From Trebouxia sp. TZW2008 (lineage: Eukaryota; Chlorophyta; Trebouxiophyceae; Trebouxiales; Trebouxiaceae): a stretch of DNA of 64,000 bases. Position 1 is the first letter of the stretch, and every line of letters starts with the position of its first letter. The stretch covers positions 1 to 64,000 of the forward strand of contig BDIU01000092.1 of assembly GCA_002118135.1 (NCBI GenBank). The letters are read 5' to 3'. Positions 11,101-22,347 of the stretch are shown here, piece after piece. The notes beneath the pieces are model-generated. The model was not told the origin of the DNA. It saw only the letters and a program-made list of their open reading frames with translations, and made no database searches. The translations under genes and the position numbers were made by a program.

Positions 11101-14100
11101 AGGGATAATGGTATGAAAGTGGCAGAGGACCGTTTGAACGAGCTCAAGCTGGCAAGAGGGCGGTCAGCCTCGTCTACCAGTTTGGTAGATGCTAACAGCA
11201 CTGATGGCGGGGATGAGCTGCCTGCTGGCATTCCACCTCAGCGGTCTAAGCCTGCTGAAAACAAGGCAGATAAGAGTACTGATGGTGGAAACGAGCCGCC
11301 TGCTGGCATTCCACCTCAGCGATTAAAGCCTACTGTAAGCAAACCAGACAACAGCGCTGATGGTGGGGATGTGTTGTTGCCTGCTGGAATCCCACCTCAG
11401 CGACTGAAGCCTGCTGCCAACAAACCAGAGAACAGTACTGACGGCAAGGATGAGATACCTGCTGGCATTCCACCTCAAAGACTCAAGCCTGCTGCCAACA
11501 AACCGGACCCAAAAGCCAAGCCTTTCACTCCAGGTGCTTTGCAGGCACTGACACTTTTGCTTGGATGCTATAACTAACCTTTCAGGCCAGGTGCTTTGTA
11601 TGCAGTGTGTAGTAAAAGGCTTGCTGTGCCAGTGGGCGCAAACTCAAGTCGGCATGAATGGATGTGGCAGATTACCCATGCGACTTATTGCTCAAGATTC
11701 AAGTGCACTCTCATTTTTGCTCTCTGCAGGGAGGCAGCACCTTCAATTGCTTCACTGTGCATGTGCGTGGCAAACACGGCTTGCAGTAGTGCATCTTGTG
11801 ACTCTTGAGAGCTACAGCTCTTTGCTGTGTCCCAACTTAGTGAAGTCAGCAATAACATGACAAACAGTTTCATAGTTGCTGTTTTGACCGCACTAAGACC
11901 TGTACAAACATGTAGCGTGTGCCGCATGAGCTTTTTGCATATCAGAAGGTTGGCAGAACATGCTTTGAGTTTGTTGGGCAGAGCCCTGTAGCAGAAGCAG
12001 CACCAGAACCGGCATGATGTGACAGATGCAATAATGTCAGATCATGTCCATCACTTCGTGAATCACCTCATGTACCTCATGGCAAATTTTGGTGTGGACG
12101 TTATGTGCGTAATCCCATCATGCACACTAGCACATGTCACAGGTATACAATGTGGTGCATGTATGTATGATGTACGTCGTCACAGAGCGTGAAAAGTATC
12201 ATCATTGCGTTGTCAGCATCTGACCTATTCACAGAGCAAGAACGTATCATCATTGTGTTGTGTGATCAGACCTATGCACTGATCAATACTGCCCGTACAG
12301 GTGTCAATGGCATTCAGCGCAACGACAGCGGCGTGTCAAGGGCTGAGTCATCTGGGTCAGGCAAGCCAGACCCTAGGGCAAAACCCTTTGTGCCGCCTCA
12401 AGCCATGACTGCCAAACTTAAGCACGATGATGGCTGGAGCGACACTGCAAGCGGCGGCAGCGATGGCAGTGCCCTTGGTGAGGGGCAAAAGCCCTGGACA
12501 GCTGTGGGAAAGCCCTCAGGCGGGTTGACAATACAGCTGTGCGCGCATTCTGCATTGTGCTGAATTTTGTTGTTTGCATATGCATTCCTCTTGACGTCTC
12601 AGAGCGGTTCCAGCTAGCGTGCAATGGTTGATTTTGCATAGTGTCTGTCTTTGCATGCATGCTGTGAGCCAAATATTGGTTCTATCGACCCTCAGAAAAC
12701 TGCTTGTGAAAACGAGCACTGTGCTTGGCTGCAAGTTCTGCAAAACAACATGCCTGACTAGGCTGCAAGTCTACCGTCTTGGCAAGATGCTTTTTGCAGA
12801 CAATTTGACTGCATGCAAAGCTGAGGTGCAAAGCAGCTGATTGAAGCAAACCCTTGAAGCTTGAGACAAGGACCCCAGCTGCATGAACAATACCACAAGA
12901 CATTAGCTCAAAATGCTGATGCATGTGATGGAATCCAGTGAATCACCTTACTGTTGTTTGCAGTAATGTGTTTGAAAATAGCAAAGCATGGCGTATTGCA
13001 TATTGGCGCCAACTTGTTGCATATGTCAAGATTTGCACTGCAACTTAGTGATCCACTTTCTTGAATCTCACGTATTGCGCATTGCGTGTTGAGTGTTGCA
13101 TACAATGATTCACCAGATGAAACTGACGATGCCGTTCCCAGCAGGTCAGCTCACAGCTGCTGCTCAAGAGTTTAAGCCCAAAGCGCTGCGGCAGCCAGAA
13201 AAGCAACAGCCAGAAAAGCAGGACACCCCCGCCCTCGCCAACCCCACACCAGACCCCAAACCTGCAGCCTCAGTAGCATCCCCCAGTGCTGCTGCTAAGC
13301 AACAGGCATACCCATCAGCAGTTCAGGCGCTGTTGAGCAAGTTTGCATCACAGGCAGATGAAACAGTGGCAAAACAGTCACCATCCAAATCACACGCCAA
13401 GTCGCCTCACATAGTTCCTGTCAAGTCACCCAACACATCTCCTGTCAAGACTGGTGTTTCAGGGTCTGTCACTGTTGGCAGCAAGATTGCTGCTCAGCAG
13501 CCTGCTGAAGAGAAGAGAAAGGAGAGTGAAGATCTGGACCAGCTGCAAATCCTGCAGATGAGCACAGCGTGGACAGCGCTGGAAGAAGCCACACAAGCAG
13601 AGCCAGCAGACACAGCAGCTATCAAAGCAGCCATTCGTCAAGCCAGGCCTTACAAGGAGCTCAAAACTTTTGTGACTGCTGCCGAGAGCTTGCTAGCTGC
13701 ATTGGAAAGGGCAGAAGTCAGGGCTGTTGAAGTTCAAAAGCCACAGGCCAGGGCTGTTGAAGCCCAACAGACCCAGGCTGCAGAGGCCGCCTTGAGTCAA
13801 TCTGAGGGGTGTCCTCAAAATTCAACTCACGCTTCAAACAGCAGGCTGATGTCACCGGCTTCCGGACAGCTGCCTGATGACGAGCAAGCATCACATCCTG
13901 GGGCAGATGACAGGTTTCTGAGTGATTTGAAACCTTTTGAGCGTCAGCTTGCATCGCCTCAGCGCACAGCTGCTCAGCGTGACTCAGCAGCTGACTCAGC
14001 TCAGCAGTCCCCTTCTCAGCAGACACGGCTTCAGCAGCATGCACAGCATGGACAGACACCTGTACAGGAGCCTGTTGATGGTGTGAAGAGGTCCAATGGT

Positions 14101-17100
14101 GATGCTCAAGCATCAGATTTGCCTACTGCTGCACATACTGCCCCAGCAGTTAGTGATGCTGAGTCACCCTTCAGCACTCGTGGTGATGCTGGATCACCTG
14201 AGGGCAGGGCAGGTGCTGATGGCAGGGCTAGTCCTGAGGGCAGGGCTGGTCGTGGTGTTCATGGTGAGGGCTGGGATGCAGTCATGAACGGTAGGCACCT
14301 CAAGACTTGCATCCTGCAAGTGTATCAACTGCATGTATCTGTCAAGTTTGCCTTCTGCCACACAACAGATGCTACAGTAGAATACTGACAAAGCTTGCTT
14401 GTCATTAAGCATTACAGTGTGCTTCCTGAAATGGCGCTGCATGTCATACCAACATGCCTTCTGGTATGATGCCACGAGTTAACAGCAGCCCATGCTGCCA
14501 TGTTCAGATACAGTGTATAGTGTGACATCAGCTTAACACGTGCCCTTGTTCTGCTGCAAGACTGCTGGACAGCTGCCCACTGCATGCAGGCACCGACATG
14601 CACTCGAATGCTTGGTCGCCCAGCAGACAGGATCTGGACACAGATCCAGCAGGAACTTCAAGAGCAGATACTGCTGGTGAAGCTGCACAGGCAGCAGCGA
14701 CAGCAGCTGCTGCTGCACCAGCACCTGGCGCTGGGTCAATGCAGGTATGGCATGCAAACAAGTTGATAATTAATGGCCTCACATGTGCATCTTGACAGTG
14801 CAGACAGGTTGTACTTTGCTGCGTGTCATGCACCTATCTGCCCAAGGCGTGGAGCTGCTGTACCTGGGACTGCAGCAGCAGCAGCAGCTGCAGCCGCAGC
14901 AGCCGCACCCACATCAGGCGCTGGATCAATGCAGTTCCAGCATGCAGACTGATTCATGACAGCAACCTCCTTATCATTTCAGCACCTAAGCATTTCTGGC
15001 AAGTACAAACTGCTGCGTTCCATGCGTCAACTCACGTGAGCCCTACACTAAATCAATATCAATCACTGATTGCCTCGAGACAGAGATGATGTGGGTCTGT
15101 TACAGCTAACATCAAGGATTTTGTTGTGTTGTATGACTGACAGACGATTGAGTGAAGCTCGCACTTAACAAGCTCAACTAACAACATGTATGAGCTGATC
15201 ACTTGGAATGGCAGGAAGGTGACTCACGGGCAACTTTGCATGGTTTGCGCAGAGATTCATCGGGTTTGAGTCAAAATTTCTTGACCAGATGAGTTACTGA
15301 GGAAAGCAAGTGAAGTTGCATCAGTTTTGCCTTGAGCCTTATAAGCGCCCGTCTTGATTGTTCCTGGCGTGGAACGCCTCATATCAAATAAAAGTATTAC
15401 CAAAAGCACTTGAGAATGAAGTGTGTATGATTTCTATTTCAAAGCAATCTTCAACGGAACATCTTTGACTCAAGTTTTCTGTGCAGGACTATCTGTCCTT
15501 TCTGCTCCCTGCTGAGAACCCTGCCATGTCTGCGCCATCCACTACTTCTTCATCAGGGGCTGTGCCAGACAAGGGCTCTTTGCAACAGCCCCAGGCCAGG
15601 CCACAGCCCCGCAGGCCAGCAAAGCCCTACAGCAGCACTGCAAGGGCCCCTGCAGCCCCCTACAGACCCCCAGCAGCTCCGTATGACCCCACGCACCCAG
15701 AAGCCACTCAGTCAGGTCTGCTTTTGCCTGGACAGCAGACTGTTCCTTCTGTCCTACAAGTTTGTGATGTCGTAACCTTTTTCGACATGATCACAGACAA
15801 TGTGTTGGTCAATCACATGCACGTATGTACTGTTCTGCACATTCGTTGGCAGTCTGGGTGTGCTCAAATGCGACCTTAAGCCCATGCCTGACAAGCGTAC
15901 CACTGAATGTATAAATGTATGGTGTCACAGGTGGTACAAGCAGTCCTGTGCCGGCTTACAACCCTCCACAGGTTTTGGAACGAGCAGTGCCAGCATGGCT
16001 CAAATCAGGAGTGAGCCGACATGTGGTGCTAGACTGTGACCTCAAGTCCTTGCCTAGCCAGCAAATGACTGAGTAAAGGCATGTTGTTACAGGCAGTAGA
16101 AGCAGTCCTGTATTGGCCTATGACCCTCCACAGGTTGTTGAAGCCAGCAGTGCTAACATGACTCAAGCCAGGAGTGAGCCAACATCTGATGCTGTTCTGG
16201 CTGAGCTGTCAGGCTCATTTGATCATGCCCTGAAGATGATTCCAACAACCCGCTTAGCATGCAGAAGATTGAGTGCAAAAGAATTGGTGCAAACGACTGA
16301 ATGGATGCATAATCATTCAGGTGGTAGGAGCAGTCCTGTGCCGGCCTATAACCCTCCACAGGCATTTGAAGCCAGCAGCGCTAGCATGGCTCAAGCTAGG
16401 AGCGAGCCAACATCTGATGATGTTCTGGCTGAGCTTTTTGGCAGCTTTACAGGAGCTTCAGCCCCATCACATGAACCAGCTGCTGAGCCTGCAGGTATTC
16501 ACTCTAATGTAATTGAACTGCTTTTTTGTGTTACACATTGTCTATTGACCCCCCTGTTTAGGTCACAGAGACAGAAAGTTGTGATTGGTTTGAACTAAAG
16601 CTAAACTCTAGGCTGTCAACGCATCTTTCTAACTGTCCTGCAGAGGCCAGTGCATTCTCAGAAGATGTGCATGCAGCTTGTTGCATGTCATGCAGAAACT
16701 TCAGAAGGCAACAGTCCTGTATGCATCATGACGAATCAATTGATCGATCGATCAATCAATACGTCTTTCAATCAATCAATCAATGAATCAATCAACCAAC
16801 CAACCAACCAACCAACCAACCAACCAATCAATCAATCAATCAATCCAACTTTCAATCAATCAATCAATCAATGCAATCAATCAATCGATGCAATGTTTGA
16901 TCAAGTAGGCGATCAACAAGATTTAGAATCATAACCCAAATCTTGAGGTTATCATCCATGCAAAAGAACAAGTGATAACAACAAGGCTTCAAGGAAAGTG
17001 AGGGCGTTGCTGAGTGTGGTGAAGGTTGGTTGGGTTTACAAAACAGAAAGTGCAATTTGGCGCGCACTTTAAATGTGCAGTACTTGGCCAACAATACTCA

Positions 17101-20100
17101 TGTATTCTGTTTACTGCGATGCATTGCTGAATGTGGGTTCAAAACTGAGCCATGTGCTGCAGGTAAATTGAGGGATTCATCTAGGAGTCCTGTTCCGCCA
17201 TCATCTGCCGTCCCTCGTTATCAACCACCCTCCTTCCCATCAGCAGAGTCTGCAACACCTTCTGGTGAGGCTTCTTCAGCTCCAGACAGAGCGTCAAGCA
17301 GTACTGCTCCCACCACTGCACAGGCAGGTGTCTCCAGCAGTCAGCCTGACGCACAGACAGACAGCAGAGTTGACTCAGGCGCTCAGGCTCAGGGCAGTGC
17401 TCAGCAAGGTGAAGAAGAGGTTCAGCAGCTGGGGAAGAAGTCAGGCAAGGTCAGAGCTGTGGATGCTGACTACACAGTATCTAGCAGCAAAGCTGCGCAG
17501 CAAAAGAGTTTGGCCAGAGACAAGGGGCCTGAGGTAGCACCTACCAGGGAAGCTGCTTCAGCAGCTGCGGCGGCAGGTGACTTGGAAGGCGCTGACAGCA
17601 GTGGTGTTGCCAGGGCAGCTAGTATCAGTAGTCAGGGTGATGCAACGGGTGTTATCTTGCCTCCAAAACCAAAGCCTGGTGGGGCGCCTAAGGGCTCTAG
17701 GCTGTCTCGGCCCAGCCCAAGTGAGGAGGAGCAGGCTTACCCCCAGGTTGAGGGTCCACCCCCGCAGCAGCCCCCCTCCTCACCGCCCAGGGCCCCTAGG
17801 CAGCAGCTCTCAGCCCCTGGACCTTCACAGACAAGGTCACAGCCCCAAGGACAGGGCTTTTCCCCACAACAGGCCCAACGGCAGGGCGCCTCCAGCCAAC
17901 AGCCCCAACAGCAGGGCCCTTCTGGCCAACAGCCCCAGCCAAAGCCCTTTCAACCCACGCCCACATCCATTCCTCTTCCTGCCAACAGTGCTTGGGCCAA
18001 AAAGCTGGATCTCCAGTCAAGGGCTTCTTCTTCATCGGCCTCTGCACAGCCTGTACGGCCATCCCCCCCACAGGCCCCCACCCCATCTTCTTCACAGCCA
18101 GTGCCCTCTTCTGCTCTAGTAGCTGCACGCTTAGCCCCCCAGGACCCCTCATCTTCTCCACAGCTTGAGCCTTCATGTTCTTCAGCATCTGCAACGGTTC
18201 CTGCATGGGGCCCAATCAGGAGCCCCAACCTCACAGGGCCCTCTCAGACTGACCCCCCTTCTTCTTCTGCCATTGCTGGGCCGCCCACACCTGAATCCCC
18301 CTCCACAACAGACCCTCAGCCAGGGCCCTCTTCTTCTTCTGCTCAAGGCGCAAACGCAGCAAAGCAGCAAGCAGAGCAGCCTTCTCCTTCTGCTCCTTCA
18401 TCTTCTCCTGCTACTGCCATAGCTGCACCTTCTTCTTCTGCTCCTACCGCCAATGCTGCAGCTGCGCCGTCATCTTCTGCACCCGCCACAAATGCTGGAG
18501 CTGCGCCTTCTCCTTCTTCAGCTGCAGCAGCCCAGCCTTCTTCTTCAGCCACTGCCACCACAGCTGCAGCAGAGAGGCCGCCATCAGCCGGAGCGACAAA
18601 GCCCAAGAAGAACAGGGGCAAGAAGAAGAGCGGCAAGAAAGGGGCTGCGGCCAATGCTGCTGCCGACCTTGCCTCTTCTTCAGGCCAGCGTGAGTCGAGT
18701 GTCAGAGAGGTGCCAGCTGGCAATGATGGCAAGGGCTCTGTTCTGACTGCTCCTGGCCTCAACAACAGCATAGGTGATTTTGGTACTGCTCTTCTCTCTT
18801 CTGTGCATATCTGTCTGGCAGCGTCTGAAATACGTTGCATTCATTGTTTTGAAAAGGGCAAATGCTGTTGCTGCCTAGTTGTGTATGCGTCGTCAATGAG
18901 GAGCGACGTCCTGTTGCTGTTTGACCCTGCCTATTTGGTGCAAATCCTGTCAAACAGCAGCATAGACATGAAGTCAAGAAGCTAAATGCAGCTGCTGTCT
19001 GACCCTGCCTGATAGTGCAGAATCTGTCGCAGCTGCCAAGATGTATTGACAATGCAGACAGCAACAGCATTCTGACCCTGCTTGTTGAGTGCACATCCTG
19101 TCATGCAACAGCCTAGACATGGATATAGATTAATGAAATAGAATGGATACTACAGCTGAATGACCCTGCTTACTCACGCAGATTTTGTTTGTCACACCTC
19201 AGCTCAAATACACTGCTGACTGCAATGCTGTTGCTGTCTGACTCTGCCTATTTGGTGCAAAATTCATCGCACACTAACTTAGATGTACTGCTTGTTTGAT
19301 GCAGATCCTGTCATGCAGCAGCCCAGGGATGTGATGAAGGGGAAGGATCACATTGCTGTTGCTGTCTGACGCTGCCTGACTGTCCAAAGCATGTCATGCA
19401 AACACCTTGATTATGCTGTTGAAAGGAATCAAAACGCTCATGTAGTTCGAATGCCTGTTCAATGCAGATCCTGTTACACAGCAGCCTAGGAACCTGAAGA
19501 AGGAGAAGAGTTGTATTGACATTGCCATCTGATGCTGCCTAAACATCTGCAAGTTGTCAATCAGCTAGCTTCTTTGAAGCTGCTGTTGAAAAGAGGCAAA
19601 TTGCTCCTGTTGTGTGACTGCCTGTTTGGTGCAGATTCTGTCACACAGCAGCCTAGAGATGTGATGAAGGACAAGAATCAAGCCATGATGATCGTGCTCA
19701 GGGACAGATCAGTGACAGCTGCTAACCGCCAGGCTTGGGTGGAGATCTGCACATGCCCACTTAGCTTGGTACGTTCTCAGCAATCACCTGTCAAATGCTT
19801 TGAGACCCCTTCATGTGCATTACATGCAGAACCAGCAGTTCAGCAGGTGGACATTTATACATGCCAACTTCACCTCGCATGTCCTCATCAACCACTCATT
19901 GACGTCAGTTGTGCAACTGTATGCATGGCAGGCAGAAACTGCAGTTTACAATGTTCCGAGCAGTGACTTATGATGTTATATGACATTCACTTAAACGCAT
20001 GGCAGCCCAATGCCACACTCCAACTTGGCTTGAGTTATGGCAGCCATCTCTGGACCTTGAAACCGCTGTGTCAGGGATTTATTCACCTGGGGTAACAGCA

Positions 20101-20432
20101 GTCACAGCAACACATTCAGGATGGCAAGTGTTGAAGCTGTATGATCTTTCCAGACAACGAAAGGCCAATTTGGGCTGCTCAAAGCACGTGTTTGATTGCA
20201 CTGCACTATAGCACATCTGAAGCAGTTGTGACGATTGCAGGACATCATGACTGATCCTGTTGTGGCAAATGATGGCATCACATATGAGCGGGCAGACATT
20301 CAAGAGTGGATGAATAAAAGCAGCATATCACCTTGGACCAATCAGGCTTTTGAGAACAAAGATCTCGTCCCTAATCTGCTGGTTCTGCAGCTGATTCAGC
20401 AGTTCAATCTGATTGAGATCCAATCACAGTAG
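8153..20432 (+). CDS. Sel1-repeat / U-box protein (probable E3 ubiquitin ligase), 14 exons
   Basis: Exons: 8153-8425, 8854-9028, 9428-9595, 10042-10115, 10498-10623, 11098-11533, 12301-12477, 13145-14290, 14590-14744, 15487-15715, 16321-16494, 17163-18773, 19635-19768, 20241-20432. All phases agree and total 5,070 nt (1,689 residues). Residues 1-60 are Tyr/Pro/Gln-rich (MYPQYPQYVYPYASQG). Residues 92-272 hold about four Sel1-like repeats, seen in AARKGHRFCQYYVGRCFEQG, ATYKLAQCYEDGWGCPQD, AHLRLGFMYENGISM and AQYHIGRCHDHGIGTLENK. Residues 273-1581 are disordered and Pro/Ser/Ala/Gln-rich. They carry four PAGIPPQRLKP-type repeats, three PAM2-like motifs and a lysine patch (KPKKNRGKKKSGKKG, about 1525). 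The C-terminus is a U-box split by the last intron: EICTCPLSL, then DIMTDPVVANDGITYERADI. U-boxes recruit E2 enzymes and Sel1 repeats bind protein partners, so a ubiquitin ligase is likely; the substrate is unknown. Confidence 0.85.
8753..8832. repeat. 34-bp tandem repeat (2.3 copies)
   Basis: The unit 'atgcccacaagctcattg...' recurs at 8753, 8787 and, partly, 8821. The first two copies are identical. It ends about 20 bp before the acceptor of exon 2 of the Sel1/U-box gene, and a more diverged relative lies near 8638. Confidence 0.9.
11188..11533 (+). repeat. In-frame protein repeat (PAGIPPQRLKP), 4 copies
   Basis: Exon 6 of the Sel1/U-box gene encodes four copies of a unit of about 28 residues: TDGGDELPAGIPPQRSKP, TDGGNEPPAGIPPQRLKP, ADGGDVLLPAGIPPQRLKP and TDGKDEIPAGIPPQRLKP, each followed by an (A/T)xxKP linker. 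The core is almost invariant while the linkers drift, which suggests selection on the core. The last copy runs into KPDPKAKPFTP, a PAM2-like motif. Confidence 0.9.
14840..14945 (+). pseudogene. Decayed copy of Sel1/U-box exon 9
   Basis: The stretch gtacctgggactgcagcagc...ggcgctggatcaatgcag closely follows the 3' half of exon 9 (14590-14744), including the terminal GAGSMQ. The copy has no acceptor and ends CAG|TTCC instead of CAG|GTATGG, so it cannot be spliced like the original. It lies in the intron just after exon 9. Confidence 0.75.
15928..16240 (+). pseudogene. Two further copies of Sel1/U-box exon 11
   Basis: Copies begin after CAG acceptors at about 15929 and 16094, both in the same phase as the intact exon 11 (16321-16494). 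They encode GTSSPVPAYNPPQ and GSRSSPVLAYDPPQVVEASS, against GGRSSPVPAYNPPQAFEASS in the intact exon. Copy 1 loses frame after the first third. Copy 2 stays open through VLAELSG but has TCAG|GCTC where a donor is expected. They look like tandem exon duplications with decayed 3' splice partners. Alternative use of copy 2 cannot be excluded. Confidence 0.75.
16536..16577 (+). repeat. Dispersed element, copy 1 (ttgacccccctgtt)
   Basis: The block cattgtctattgacccccc...acagagacagaaa matches a block at 43174-43215 with few differences. Both copies lie in introns of plus-strand genes. Origin unknown. Confidence 0.65.
16735..16892. repeat. (AATC)n / (CCAA)n microsatellite
   Basis: Compound simple repeat of AATC and CCAA units with GATC interruptions, in the intron between exons 11 and 12 of the Sel1/U-box gene. 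Any protein reading of it (SINQSINQPTNQ) is an artefact. Confidence 0.95.
18910..19634 (+). pseudogene. About eight decayed copies of the exon 13 acceptor region
   Basis: The real exon 13 of the Sel1/U-box gene is introduced by gactgcctgtttggtgcag and starts ATTCTGTCACACAGCAGCCTAG. Similar stretches begin near 18923, 18997, 19072, 19159, 19236, 19290, 19366 and 19452, spaced roughly 70-90 bp. The copies at 19290 (gatgcag|ATCCTGTCATGCAGCAGCC) and 19452 (aatgcag|ATCCTGTTACACAGCAGCC) keep the acceptor and phase but diverge soon after the AAG-rich part. The intron appears to have grown by repeated duplication of the exon with its acceptor. Confidence 0.8.
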
Positions 20433-21218
20433 AATAGTTTGAGCAGCTGTGGCATAGGTGTATCAGACTGCACATGTTTTCATCCTCAGTGTTCATGCTT
20501 CCAATCTTAGTTTGCAAAGACATTCGTGCAGGTGTTTAGCTGCAGTAGCTGCTATCAGTAGATCTAGGCAGCAGATGGCATTTTCCGAGTTTTTCCAGGG
20601 TAAGCATCCTTGAATTTTGTACATGCGCATAATTTCTGACAGAGTCCCGATACTGAATGGGTTGCCACAGGCAAAGAACAGCAACACGCCCTTAGCTTCA
20701 AGTATGCTCATATGATGCAGCATTGCTGATGTTTGACTGATTTCTGGCAGGAAAACATTCCATCCTGCTAGTGCGTGCGTGGCTCAAAAATTTTCCGCCC
20801 TGATCTAGGATCATCTGATTCATGCTGTGGACCTGCAAGAGCACCTGTGCACATGCATGGCACAGAATGCGAACATGATGATCGCCAGCTGCCACAATGA
20901 TGCTGCCGCATGACACAGTCTATGACTCATCACTTACCTCAACTTTGCATTCAAACCAGACCTGGACAAAATGAAGACTGCAATTGCTGTGATTTGCGAG
21001 CTGCAACACGGTCGCATTGTCGCACGTTCAGCTGAACAGGCATCACTTAGTCTGCGCTTGAGTCCACTCCAAGCTGCAGCTGGGCAACCTGTCAAAAGCA
21101 AGACCTGATCAGGCTGATCTGCCAGCAGAGTTACGGTAGTGACCTGCTGTAAGCGACCCACGGATTTAGACTCGCTCACAAACAATGTCGCAGAGCTGAC
21201 AAAGCTCTGAAAGGTCAA
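20433..21218. other. Intergenic, no gene seen
   Basis: About 790 bp lies between the U-box stop codon and the ATG of the next plus-strand gene. It should contain the 3' UTR of the first and the promoter of the second. I see no conserved coding block, RNA gene or clear repeat. Confidence 0.5.
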
Positions 21219-22314
21219 ATGACGTCCCCCGGCCGCAGTACGGGTCGAAGTAGGCTTCGGGACAGGCTACGTGACCTGGATTGCTTAGACCTTGCGCGAC
21301 ACAGCAGCAGCTTGCTGTCCCCGTCTTTGTATGCTGGGCTGGGTGCTCAAGGCCACGACTTCTCTGAGAATGACTTTCCCTTTCAAGTCTCGCCACCTGA
21401 ATCTTTCACAAGGCCAGCTCAGGGCAGAGGGAAGGCACGCCAGTCACAGGGTCAGCCTGGGGCAGAGGCAGCCAGACCAACTTCACCAGCGCATACACCT
21501 CTAGCAGCAGTGACCAACACAGTGCTGCCTCCTGACATATACCCACATCAGTCCTCCCCAGTAGCTCACCTCTGGCATACACCTGCTGCCAAGCCATCCC
21601 AAGCTGTTGCGCCAGACTTGAGCAGGCATGAAGTGAGCCCTTTGTCTGCTGCTGGGCTTATCTACTTGCCTATTTGCATCTCCTAGACGATCCACAGCAC
21701 AGTGCATTGCACAATGCAGTCCCTGCTGCATCTAAATCTGTCCTGAAGCAACCTGCAAGTACATAGCAAATCTCAGCCCTGCAACATTTCGCATGTACAG
21801 TCAAATGGCGATGTCAAAACTTTGTCTGTTCAACAAAACCTTCTTACTCAGATGCAGGTGCTGCAATCAAAGAGCAATGTCTGGCGTTCATCTGCATTGT
21901 GTTTGGAACAAACATGTCCTGATAGCTGATGTCCTTAAACCAAGGGCTTACTGTATGTATGTGTTTGCCTTGCAGCAAGCGTCAGAAGCTGGCCCCTCCA
22001 GTGCAGCAAGCCAGTCATCAAGCAGAAACCAGCGCGCATCTGATCCCCGTCGAGAAAGCACAGCACTGTTTAATCGCTTCACAGCGTCCACAGCTGAGTC
22101 AGGTCTGCTGGAAGTGGAAGAGATTGCCCACATCAACGGCAGTCTTGAGCTTGTTAGGCATGCAACAGATGACTCAACAGCTTTGCAAGCTGAAACGCAT
22201 ACAGGCCCTGTCCAACAAACAGATGCTCGGCCAAACAACAGCTCTCATGTAGTGTGTAATGCACTCAGCACTCAGCCTAGCAGGGTGAATGATTTCAGCC
22301 GCCGCAGTGAAACT

Positions 22315-22347
<33 letters not shown>

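Noticed and set aside
18343..18840. A 165-codon minus-strand open frame, Ala/Glu-rich
   Set aside because: It is the antisense of the long Ser/Pro/Ala exon 12 of the Sel1/U-box gene. Codon-biased low-complexity exons leave the other strand open, and no conserved motif is present.
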